Assembly (NCBI GenBank): GCA_964534335.1
Contig: CAZHPS010000169.1
Coordinates: forward strand, 1 to 12,739
Direction of reading: 5' to 3'
From: JAABRU01 sp964534335
GTDB lineage: Bacteria; Desulfobacterota; Desulfobacteria; Desulfobacterales; Desulfococcaceae
DNA: 12,739 nt
The notes under the pieces were generated by a model. The model saw nothing but the letters and a program-made list of their open reading frames with translations, ran no database searches and had not been told where the DNA came from. A program made the translations under genes and the position numbers. This document shows positions 6,091-12,385 of the stretch, piece by piece. The stretch's first letter is position 1. Each line of letters opens with the position of its first letter.

Positions 6091-8054
6091 GCTTTCTGTT
6101 CCCCCGGATCTGTATTTTCCTGTGAAAATGGCAGCCAGATATGAAAAACACTGCCCTCTCCCAGTTTGCTTTTTACACTGATATGCCCGCTGTGCCGCGC
6201 AACAATGCCGGCAGATACAGACAGGCCCAGACCTGTGCCTTTTCCGACTTCCTTTGTGGTGAAAAAAGGATCAAAAAGCCTTTCCAAATGTTCCGGAAGA
6301 ATGCCGGAGCCTGTATCCTGAATGCTGATTTCAACGCCATCGCGATCCATATGGGAAAAGCGTTTTGCCGTAAGGGCAATGCTTCCGCCCGGTTCTGTGG
6401 CATCCAGCGCGTTGATGAGCATGTTCACAATCACACTTTGAAACTGGCTGCGATCCAGTGTCAGAGACGGCAGTTCCTCTTCCCGGTCAAAATGAAGATG
6501 CACACCCCGGATCATGGCCTGATTTTCCAGCAGATTCACGCAGTCTTCCAAAAGCCGGTTCAGATTGACCGGTTCCGGGTCCAGCCGGGTTTGACGTGAA
6601 AAATCAAGCAGTCCCTTGACAATTTTGCGAACCCTTTCTGTCTGCACAGCAATGGTTTCCAGATCCGTGCGCATATCTTCCGGCAGATCTTTGCGCCGCA
6701 GAATCAGATGGGTGAAAGTCAGCACTGCGGTCAGGGGATTGTTGATCTCATGGGCAACCCCTGCGGCCAGCTTGCCCACACTCGCCTGTTTTTCCGACTG
6801 AATCAGGCAGTTCTCACTTTCCTCCAGATGACGCTGCTCCCGCTCTTTCAGGGCCTCTGCCATTTTCAGAAACTTGTTCTGCAGCAGTCCCATATCGCTT
6901 TTGGAAATAGGGCCGACCTCCGGGGAAAAATTGCCTTTTGATATTTCTATGCTGGCATGGATGAGCCGGTTTACCGGCTGCATAATCCGGGAAGCCAGAA
7001 ACCATCCCAGAAAAACAGACAGAAGCACACCTGCTGCGGTAATGCCGGTAAACACCAGAAGTGCCCTGCGCCGGACATCAGAATAGGTGGCCTCCAGCAC
7101 GCCCACATACAGCATTCCCACATTTTGCCCCAAAATATCCGCAATGGGTTCATAGGCAGTAATATACCAGTCATTGACCACAAATGCCCGGTCAGTCCAT
7201 TTTTTCCCTTCTGTGAGAACCCTCTGGGCAACCTCATCAGATGCATAGGTTCCCACTGCCCTGTGTCCGTCTTCTTTCAGCACATTGGTGGATATTCTGA
7301 GATTTTTGAAGAAAACAGTCGCGGTTCCCAGATGCCTGCCTTTGTACACTTCATTTTTAAACACGGTATCCCCGATCTTGTCCACAATGCTCTCATCACG
7401 GCTGAGCAGCACCCCTCCATAGATTACGCCGGAGGGAATGCCGTCTGCCATAATCGGAACGGCTGCGGCAATGGCAAGTCCTGCGGTTTCTTCCCTTAAA
7501 GATGTTTTTGCAGAGGGGGATAGCATGGGGCGGATGGCCGCTCTGTGCGCGAGTTCCGGATTTTCCGCGTAAAGGATTTCTCTGTCCATTACGATGGTTC
7601 CGGCCACAGCCTCTTTCCGCTGCAGGGCAAGTTCTGCCAAAGGATTTCTTCCGGACAGGATTTGTCCTGACCGGGCGCATTCTCCCAGACGGCACAGAAT
7701 CCGGTTTTCCGGCAGCATAATCCCTGCAAAATCAAGTTTTGCCGCGCCGGCTGTCTGTGTCAGCAGAGACAGAAGAAAGTCTCTGTTTTCCCCCTCCAGG
7801 GCAGTCCGCAGATCTGAAGAAATTCCTGCCATTTCCAGACAAAGCCGGATCTCGTTCACCCGGTCATTGTAAATGACTCCGGCCACATTCAGATCCTGGC
7901 GCACCCGGTTGTTGATTTCATGCAGAACAGACTGGTAAAGCATCTGCGCTCCCACCAGCAGAGACACAATTCCCACCAGCAGAGACACAGTGATAAAACT
8001 GACAATGAGTTTGGAACGGGTAGAGAACAGAATTTTTGGAGGAGATGATTTCAT
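6087..8054 (-). CDS. Membrane sensor histidine kinase with extracytoplasmic Cache-like domain
   Basis: This is a 655-residue kinase. Membrane segment 1 is at about 15-37. An extracytoplasmic sensor of about 290 residues follows, whose last part (about 240-320, with VNDWYITAYEPI and GMLYVGVLE) resembles single-Cache domains that bind small organic acids in other kinases. Membrane segment 2 is at 331-354, then HAMP (about 355-407). The kinase core has the H-box AAGVAHEINNPL with His435, N-box NMLINALDA (544-552), G1 DTGSGI (580-585), F-box FDPFFTTK (594-601) and G2 GKGTGLGLS (604-612), so all catalytic motifs are present. No receiver is attached; the partner is the next gene, overlapping by 4 bp. 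ATG 8054 has no recognisable ribosome site: a T-rich tract and hairpin precede it. The ligand is unknown; the neighbouring channel and CoA ligase make a carboxylate a reasonable guess. Confidence 0.92.
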   Translation of the reverse strand: MKSSPPKILFSTRSKLIVSFITVSLLVGIVSLLVGAQMLYQSVLHEINNRVRQDLNVAGVIYNDRVNEIRLCLEMAGISSDLRTALEGENRDFLLSLLTQTAGAAKLDFAGIMLPENRILCRLGECARSGQILSGRNPLAELALQRKEAVAGTIVMDREILYAENPELAHRAAIRPMLSPSAKTSLREETAGLAIAAAVPIMADGIPSGVIYGGVLLSRDESIVDKIGDTVFKNEVYKGRHLGTATVFFKNLRISTNVLKEDGHRAVGTYASDEVAQRVLTEGKKWTDRAFVVNDWYITAYEPIADILGQNVGMLYVGVLEATYSDVRRRALLVFTGITAAGVLLSVFLGWFLASRIMQPVNRLIHASIEISKGNFSPEVGPISKSDMGLLQNKFLKMAEALKEREQRHLEESENCLIQSEKQASVGKLAAGVAHEINNPLTAVLTFTHLILRRKDLPEDMRTDLETIAVQTERVRKIVKGLLDFSRQTRLDPEPVNLNRLLEDCVNLLENQAMIRGVHLHFDREEELPSLTLDRSQFQSVIVNMLINALDATEPGGSIALTAKRFSHMDRDGVEISIQDTGSGILPEHLERLFDPFFTTKEVGKGTGLGLSVSAGIVARHSGHISVKSKLGEGSVFHIWLPFSQENTDPGEQKA

Positions 8055-8057
8055 AAT

Positions 8058-8116
8058 AAAAAAAACAGCAGGCTTACTGCTTCCTTTCTTTGGGGCAAAT
8101 CAGATTTCTGCTGTTT
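8058..8116 (-). promoter_or_regulatory. Terminator-like leader hairpins in front of the kinase gene
   Basis: Reading toward the kinase, AAACAGCAG (plus 8108-8116) can pair with CTGCTGTTT (plus 8063-8071). Alternatively the shorter AGCAG (plus 8077-8081) can pair with the same CTGCT around a 5-nt loop. Either structure is followed by a run of eight T residues (8058-8065) ending 3 nt before ATG 8054. This resembles an attenuator, with two mutually exclusive stems sharing one strand. It may instead be only an upstream terminator. Confidence 0.4.
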
Positions 8117-8295
8117 CTTTATGACAGTGCCGGGAAGAATGCAAGAAAAATAAGTAAGTCCGGCAAAATATGCGGCAGTTTTTTTTGATCGCAGATTCAC
8201 CCAGATTTTTCTTTCAGTCTGAAATTCAGGTTCAAAAAATCATCCGGGATAAGTAAGCCACTGAAATTTTTCGTTTGTCAAAAAAAAAATTGAAT

Positions 8296-8352
8296 TCAGG
8301 CGGACTGTAAAAAAAATTTTTCCCTAAGGGGAAAATTTTTTTCTGCGCCTGA
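8296..8352. repeat. Long AT-rich palindrome with GC clamp
   Basis: Outer arms TCAGGCG (8296-8302) and CGCCTGA (8346-8352) enclose an inner 15-bp stem, AAAAAAATTTTTCCC (8310-8324) with GGGGAAAATTTTTTT (8328-8342), containing one G-T pair and a TAA loop. The inner stem ends in seven T residues on the plus strand and eight A residues at its left end, so it could act as a terminator in both directions between the divergent transcripts. Confidence 0.7.
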
Positions 8353-8387
8353 GAGGTTCTGTTCTGATGTTTTTTATGTCTTGTCTA

Positions 8388-8416
8388 TTGACACAGAGGG
8401 AAAAAAAAATTATTAA
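8388..8416 (+). promoter_or_regulatory. Candidate sigma-70-type promoter
   Basis: A perfect TTGACA (8388-8393) is followed after 17 bp by TATTAA (8411-8416, 4 of 6 to consensus). It would drive the Rho-N-like gene with a leader of about 310 nt containing repeat C1. AT-richness makes chance matches likely. Confidence 0.3.
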
Positions 8417-8471
8417 TTAATGTTTTAACATCTGCTTTTCGTGATTTTCTGCAAATGGGGGAGACCAGAGC

Positions 8472-8575
8472 TTTGTCAACTTTGATTTTATGATCCCAAC
8501 TGTGCAGAAAAACCGGATTTTTTGGAAAAATCCGGTTTTTGCAGCGCACAGATCCAAGTCTGACAGCATACTGGA
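8472..8575 (+). repeat. Family C hairpin repeat, copy C1
   Basis: About 100 bases recur in the same orientation at 9158-9258. The core is a 15-bp perfect stem, AAAAACCGGATTTTT (8508-8522) with AAAAATCCGGTTTTT (8526-8540), loop TGG, flanked by CTGTGC (8500-8505) and GCACAG (8546-8551). Shared flanks include TTTGATTTTATGATC before and CTGACAGC after the hairpin. The left part lies 5' of the Rho-N-like gene. Confidence 0.85.
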
Positions 8576-8733
8576 CAGGATTGTGCTTATACGGGGAATC
8601 CTTTGGCGTTCAGCGTTGAAAAGACGCAGATCCTTTACCGGGGCAGTGGAATCCGATTTTCGGAAATCTGTGTATTTTGGGGAAAACAGTTTTATTATCA
8701 TTACATATTCTTTTATAAGGAGAACTGATCAGC

Positions 8734-9057
8734 ATGGGCAGCAAGAAAAAAGAGGAAAAAGAGAAATCTTTGGAAAAAATGACCATCAAGGAAGTGCGGG
8801 AAATTGCAAAGGGAATTGAGGGTGTTGTCGGAGCGTCCGGCATGAACAAGGATGAACTGCTTACCATCATCCGCAAAGCACGCGGCATAGCAGAACCTGT
8901 GAAGAAATCCAGTTCTTCGGTACGGGATCTGAAAAAGAAAATCAAAGAGCTGAAGGCAAAATGGGCCCAGGTTCTGGAAGCCGGTGATCAGAAAATGGCT
9001 GACATCTGGCGTGAACGGGTTATCCGCCTGAAGAAAAAAACCCGGAGACTGGCCTAG
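8734..9057 (+). CDS. Small basic protein with Rho N-terminal-like domain
   Basis: This is a 107-residue, strongly charged protein. A lysine/glutamate-rich start (1-15) is followed by a helical segment resembling the SAP-like Rho_N domain (about 14-50: MTIKEVREIAKGIEG, then GMNKDELLTIIRKARG). That domain precedes the RNA-binding domain in transcription terminator Rho and also occurs in small stand-alone proteins. Residues 63-104 form a basic, probably helical or coiled-coil tail ending KKKTRRLA. Nothing of the Rho ATPase is present, so this is not Rho; nucleic-acid binding is the reasonable inference. AAGGAG lies 11 nt before ATG 8734, somewhat long but clear. The gene stands alone between the two direct copies of family C (8472-8575 and 9158-9258), which could have mobilised or duplicated around it. 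Similar short proteins are, from memory, common in Desulfobacterota. Confidence 0.8.
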   Translation: MGSKKKEEKEKSLEKMTIKEVREIAKGIEGVVGASGMNKDELLTIIRKARGIAEPVKKSSSSVRDLKKKIKELKAKWAQVLEAGDQKMADIWRERVIRLKKKTRRLA

Positions 9058-9417
9058 TGTTGTTTCCAGAAAAGAATATCCCGGAAAAGCAGAATAAGCT
9101 TCCAGCCTGTGCCTGAACTGAAAAGGGATATTTATTTTCAGAAATCACCTAATGCTTTGCCAAGTTTGATTTTATGATCTGAAGTGTGCAGAAAAACCGG
9201 ATTTTTCCAAAAAATCCGGTTTTTGCAAAGCACAGATTCAGGACTGACAGCGTACCGGTTTTTTTGTCAATTTTGATTTTGCAGGTTTTAACCCCAAAGG
9301 GCGCAGCGTATCTGCATGCAAAGACTGAATTTTGGCAGGACACTGCGGCCCGGAACAGGATTAAGACCCGAAACAGAATATTTTAAGGATCAGGGGGAAT
9401 GCCTTCTGACAGGTGAA
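9058..9417. other. Intergenic region upstream of the HAD gene
   Basis: It holds family C copy 2 (9158-9258) and otherwise no recognisable gene. An open frame continues upstream of the HAD start to 9316, but the extra 34 residues (starting MQRLNFGRTL) resemble no HAD N-terminus. I see no clear promoter. Confidence 0.65.
9158..9258 (+). repeat. Family C hairpin repeat, copy C2
   Basis: Same orientation as C1. The stem AAAAACCGGATTTTT (9192-9206) pairs with AAAAATCCGGTTTTT (9210-9224). The loop is CCA, the reverse complement of the TGG loop in C1, while the flanks stay in direct orientation. Outer arms are GTGTGC (9184-9189) and GCACAG (9230-9235). It lies about 100 bp after the Rho-N-like stop codon and could terminate that transcript (five T residues follow the stem). 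Confidence 0.85.
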
Positions 9418-9987
9418 ATGATCAATCCTGCATCTCTTGCATTTGATATTGACGGTGTGGTTGCTGATACCATGAATCTTTTTCTGGATATTGTCCGCGA
9501 AGATCATGGTATCCATGACGTGCAATATGAACATATTACCCGTTATATGCTGGAGGAATGTCTGGATATTCATCCGGACATTATCTCAGACGTTATTGCC
9601 AAACTGCTGGACGGAAGCAGGGATACGGGGCTCAAACCCATTGCCGGGGCCAGGCATGTGCTGACCCGGCTGGGAAAAGAGCATGCTCCGGTGCGTTTTG
9701 TGACAGCGCGACCCAATATAGGCCCCATCAGCGAGTGGATGCAGAATCTGCTCCCGCTTGATCCGTCCCGCATAGACATTGTTGCCACAGGTTCCTTTGA
9801 GGCCAAAACCGAAGTCCTGCGGGAAAAAGGTGTGACCCATTTTGTGGAGGATCGGCTGGAAACCTGTTTTCTCCTCAAAGAGGAGGGAATTACGCCCCTT
9901 GTGTTCCGGCAGCCCTGGAACCGGGAGCCCCATCCTTTCACAGAAGTGGGAACCTGGCAGGAAATTGAAAACCTGATTGCATTCTGA
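9418..9987 (+). CDS. HAD-superfamily phosphatase, 5'(3')-nucleotidase type
   Basis: This 189-residue protein has the complete HAD catalytic set. Motif I is FDIDGVVAD (nucleophile Asp10, general acid Asp12). Motif II Thr96 is in RFVTARPN. Motif III Lys130 is in GSFEAKTEVL. Motif IV acids Glu144-Asp145 are in HFVEDRLETC. The FVEDR form of motif IV and the short cap between motifs I and II resemble the NT5C/5'(3')-deoxyribonucleotidase group. A role in dephosphorylating nucleotides or another small phosphoester in the cytoplasm is likely, but the substrate cannot be read from the sequence. ATG 9418 begins MINPASLAFDIDG, a normal HAD start, with AGG 4 nt upstream, a rather close spacing. The upstream ATG at 9316 would add an unrelated 34-residue extension. 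Family B copy 2 begins 14 nt after the stop. Confidence 0.82.
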   Translation: MINPASLAFDIDGVVADTMNLFLDIVREDHGIHDVQYEHITRYMLEECLDIHPDIISDVIAKLLDGSRDTGLKPIAGARHVLTRLGKEHAPVRFVTARPNIGPISEWMQNLLPLDPSRIDIVATGSFEAKTEVLREKGVTHFVEDRLETCFLLKEEGITPLVFRQPWNREPHPFTEVGTWQEIENLIAF

Positions 9988-10001
9988 AAAGACCGTAACA
10001 T

Positions 10002-10121
10002 GCTAAGGGAAGTGGAAATTTTTTTTAAAATACCGGGACAGGGTTTCAGGTTTCAGTACCCGCTCTGCACTGAAACCTGAACAATGAAACCGGTACATCA
10101 GCAATTTCCAAATCCCTAAGC
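10002..10121. repeat. Family B palindromic repeat, copy B2
   Basis: The ends GCTAAGGGA (10002) and TCCCTAAGC (10121) are inverted, as in copy B1, and the right half (ATGAAACCGGTACATCAGCA, then AATTTCCAAATCCCTAAG) matches B1 closely. The centre forms a perfect 13-bp hairpin, TTCAGGTTTCAGT (10045-10057) with ACTGAAACCTGAA (10069-10081). It starts 14 nt after the HAD stop codon and ends about 50 bp before hslV, so it lies between two plus-strand genes. Confidence 0.78.
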
Positions 10122-10174
10122 AATTTCCGGCAGGATCAGAAAACAGATACACAACTCACAGAAAAAGAGAGCAA

Positions 10175-10714
10175 ATGGAAGCAACATTTCACGGAACAAC
10201 CATACTGGCGGTACGGAACAACGGCAGGCTCTGTGTGGCAGGTGACGGTCAGGTGACGCTGGGCCAGAACGTGGTGAAACACAAAGCCGTAAAAGTGCGC
10301 AGAATCTATCATGACCGGATCATCGTGGGTTTTGCCGGGGCCACTGCGGACGCGCTCAATCTTACAGAACGTCTGGAGGGAAAACTGGAGCAGTACAACG
10401 GAAATCTGACCCGGAGCGCGGTGGAACTGGCCAGGGAATGGCGCACGGACAAATATCTGCGCCGTCTGGAAGCCATGATGATTGCTGCGGACGAAACCCG
10501 TATGTACCTGATTTCCGGCAACGGGGATGTGATTGAACCGGACGAGGGGATTGTTGCCATCGGGTCCGGCGGAGTGGCAGCCCAGGCTGCGGCTGCGGCT
10601 CTGCTCCGGCATACCAGTATGGATGTCCGGGCCATTGCAGAAGAAGCCATGAAAATTGCCGCATCCCTTTGCATTTATACCAACAACACTGTGACCTTTG
10701 AGGAACTGGGTTAG
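10175..10714 (+). CDS. hslV: ATP-dependent protease subunit HslV
   Basis: This 179-residue peptidase subunit belongs to the HslVU (ClpQY) protease, a cytoplasmic proteasome-like complex that degrades unfolded or regulatory proteins. It starts MEATFHGTTILAVR. By family comparison the catalytic nucleophile is Thr8, exposed after removal of a seven-residue propeptide, longer than the single Met in E. coli HslV. Other family residues are present: GDGQVTLG (23-30), Lys40 in AVKVRR (equivalent to catalytic Lys33 of the mature E. coli enzyme), and GFAGATADA (52-60). The C-terminal TFEELG tail is also typical. A weak GAGAG site precedes ATG 10175. hslU follows after 3 nt, so the pair is an operon. 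I see no clear heat-shock promoter in the short upstream gap, which is mostly repeat B2. Confidence 0.97.
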   Translation: MEATFHGTTILAVRNNGRLCVAGDGQVTLGQNVVKHKAVKVRRIYHDRIIVGFAGATADALNLTERLEGKLEQYNGNLTRSAVELAREWRTDKYLRRLEAMMIAADETRMYLISGNGDVIEPDEGIVAIGSGGVAAQAAAAALLRHTSMDVRAIAEEAMKIAASLCIYTNNTVTFEELG

Positions 10715-10717
10715 ATT

Positions 10718-12082
10718 ATGAGTGAAATGAAACCGTCTGAAATTGTGGCGGAACTTGACAAATATATCGTCGGCCAGCACAAGGCGAAAAAATCTGTTGC
10801 CATTGCGCTGCGAAACCGCTGGCGCAGGCAGCAGGTGGATCCTGATCTCAAAGATGAGATTGCTCCCAAGAACATTATCCTTATCGGCCCGACCGGCGTG
10901 GGAAAAACAGAAATTGCCCGGCGACTGTCCCGCATGACAGATTCCCCATTCAACAAAGTGGAGGCATCCAAGTACACGGAAGTGGGGTATGTGGGCCGGG
11001 ATGTGGAATCTATGGTCAGGGATCTGGTGGAAATGACCGTCAACATGCTTCGTGTGCGGGAGCAGGAGGCGGTTCAGGACAAGGCCGGACAGATTGCGGA
11101 AGAACGCATTCTGGATCTGCTGCTGCCCAAATCCGGGGATCAGTCCGGTCATGAGACCGGGCAGGGTGCCGTGGAAATTATTACTCCGGGACGGGAAACG
11201 CCTGCTTCCACAAGGGAAAAACTCCGATCCATGCTCCGTAAAGGCAAACTGGATGATCGCTATATTGATCTGGAGGTTACAGACCGCGTCATGCCCACTG
11301 TGGAAATTTTCTCCAATGTGGGCATGGAGGAAATGGGTATCAATTTCAAGGATATGTTCAACAATATCATGCCCAGGAACACCAAACGCCGGAAAATGAA
11401 AGTCTCCGAGGCCAGAACCATACTGGTTCAGGAAGAGGCTCAGAATCTGGTGGATATGGACAAGGTGGTTGCCCAGGCCATTGAAAAGGTGGAGCAGTCC
11501 GGCATTATCTTTCTGGATGAAATTGACAAGATCGCAGGCAAGGAAAGCGGACACGGCCCGGATGTTTCCCGCGGGGGAGTGCAGCGGGATCTGCTGCCTC
11601 TGGTGGAGGGAACCACTGTCGCGACCAAATACGGTTTTGTCAAAACCGATCATATTCTTTTCATTGCTTCCGGCGCGTTTCACGTTTCCAAACCTTCGGA
11701 TCTGATTCCGGAACTGCAGGGACGCTTTCCCATCCGTGTGGAACTGGATTCCCTGAGCCGCAACGATTTTGTCCGCATTCTGACTGAACCCCGGAACGCG
11801 CTGCTGCTGCAATACACAGCTTTGCTGCGGACAGAAGGCATTGATCTGGTGTTTGAAGAAAGTGCAGTGGAGCAGATTGCCACGGACGCGGAGGAAGTGA
11901 ACAATATGACGGAAAACATCGGGGCCAGAAGGCTGCACACCATCATGGAATGCCTGCTGGAGGATTTTCTGTACAAAGCCCCTGATTTGGATGAAAAAAA
12001 GGTGGTGATTGACAGGGAATATGTGCAGAAAAAACTCAGTGCCATCAAATCCAGTGAGGATTTGAGCAGGTATATTCTGTAA
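10718..12082 (+). CDS. hslU: ATP-dependent protease ATPase subunit HslU
   Basis: This 454-residue AAA+ unfoldase recognises, unfolds and feeds substrates into HslV. The N-terminal motif IVAELDKYIVGQHKAKK is typical. Walker A is GPTGVGKT (57-64), the pore loop is GYVG (90-93), and Walker B is IIFLDE (263-268), followed by IDKIAG. Sensor-1/arginine-finger region FIASGAF to GRFPIR lies at 316-340, and sensor-2 GARR at 402-405. The I domain spans roughly 110-240, with an insert of low similarity near 137-165 (KSGDQSGHETGQG). The C-terminus ends SRYIL, matching the usual hydrophobic tail that docks into HslV. Length is close to the E. coli protein (443). It is translated 3 nt after the hslV stop and followed by an intrinsic terminator. 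Confidence 0.97.
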   Translation: MSEMKPSEIVAELDKYIVGQHKAKKSVAIALRNRWRRQQVDPDLKDEIAPKNIILIGPTGVGKTEIARRLSRMTDSPFNKVEASKYTEVGYVGRDVESMVRDLVEMTVNMLRVREQEAVQDKAGQIAEERILDLLLPKSGDQSGHETGQGAVEIITPGRETPASTREKLRSMLRKGKLDDRYIDLEVTDRVMPTVEIFSNVGMEEMGINFKDMFNNIMPRNTKRRKMKVSEARTILVQEEAQNLVDMDKVVAQAIEKVEQSGIIFLDEIDKIAGKESGHGPDVSRGGVQRDLLPLVEGTTVATKYGFVKTDHILFIASGAFHVSKPSDLIPELQGRFPIRVELDSLSRNDFVRILTEPRNALLLQYTALLRTEGIDLVFEESAVEQIATDAEEVNNMTENIGARRLHTIMECLLEDFLYKAPDLDEKKVVIDREYVQKKLSAIKSSEDLSRYIL

Positions 12083-12102
12083 AGATTGGGGAATGGAATT
12101 CA

Positions 12103-12139
12103 GGGATTGGGGGAATGTATTTCCCCCTGTTCCCTTTTT
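12103..12139 (+). terminator. Rho-independent terminator of hslVU
   Basis: The stem GGGGGAA (12109-12115) with TTCCCCC (12121-12127) and a 5-nt loop is extended by GGGA (12103-12106) with TCCC (12131-12134) across a small internal loop. Five T residues (12135-12139) follow directly. It begins 20 bp after the hslU stop. Confidence 0.75.
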
Positions 12140-12195
12140 GCATTGCCCGGCATATATGAGCTAAAATCAACGGACTTGGTTTGGATGGTTGGATT

Positions 12196-12287
12196 TTGTC
12201 TAAATATAGACAAATTGTCTAAATACAGACAATCAGATTTGGGTTAAATTTTGTCTATACTTAGACAAAATGTCCAAATACAGACAA
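12196..12287. promoter_or_regulatory. Array of four 18-bp palindromic operators
   Basis: Four 18-bp sites share the form TTGTCTA-NNNN-TAGACAA: 12196-12213 (TTGTCTAAATATAGACAA), 12215-12232 (TTGTCTAAATACAGACAA), 12251-12268 (TTGTCTATACTTAGACAA) and 12270-12287 (ATGTCCAAATACAGACAA). Start-to-start steps are 19, 36 and 19 bp, making two tight pairs whose centres are 55 bp apart, so all sites sit near the same helix face. The array ends just before a TATAAT at 12314-12319 upstream of the broken gene at 12386. Cooperative repressor binding is the natural inference; I do not recognise the regulator family, and no regulator gene lies beside it in the window. Confidence 0.75.
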
Positions 12288-12289
12288 TT

Positions 12290-12319
12290 TTTATCGCGAA
12301 TAGGCGGAAACCTTATAAT
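12290..12319 (+). promoter_or_regulatory. Candidate promoter of the interrupted gene
   Basis: TATAAT at 12314-12319 is a perfect -10 box; the -35 (TTTATC, 12290-12295, 18-bp spacer) is weak. It lies 2 bp beyond the operator array and 66 bp before ATG 12386. Confidence 0.4.
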
Positions 12320-12385
12320 CACTGGTTAACCTGCTGCTGTAAATCAATTAAACTGCTAATTTACTTATAATGAGAGGAAATAATT

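Larger units (their letters stand above)
8055..8733. other. Intergenic region between divergent kinase and Rho-N-like genes
   Basis: These 679 bases separate genes pointing outward. They contain the kinase leader hairpins, very AT-rich sequence with A/T homopolymers (about 8170-8430), a long palindrome at 8296-8352, a weak plus promoter candidate and family C copy 1. Short frames crossing 8417-8819 run through the repeat and are not credible genes. Confidence 0.7.

Noticed and set aside
8490..8819. Plus open frame running from repeat C1 into the Rho-N-like region
   Set aside because: Its first part is the repeat hairpin and the rest is out of frame with the supported gene.
8472..9258. CRISPR-like repeats
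   Set aside because: Only two copies about 690 bp apart with a gene between them; no regular spacers or cas genes.
9316..9417. N-terminal extension of the HAD protein from ATG 9316
   Set aside because: The 34 extra residues do not resemble HAD N-termini, and the DxDG motif sits at normal distance from ATG 9418.
10136..11938. 600-codon minus-strand open frame
   Set aside because: It is antisense to hslV/hslU, whose proteins are unmistakable; its translation is rich in His, Phe and Gln and resembles no family.
12196..12287. Iterons of a replication origin
   Set aside because: The sites are palindromes next to a promoter, and no rep gene or DnaA box cluster is visible.
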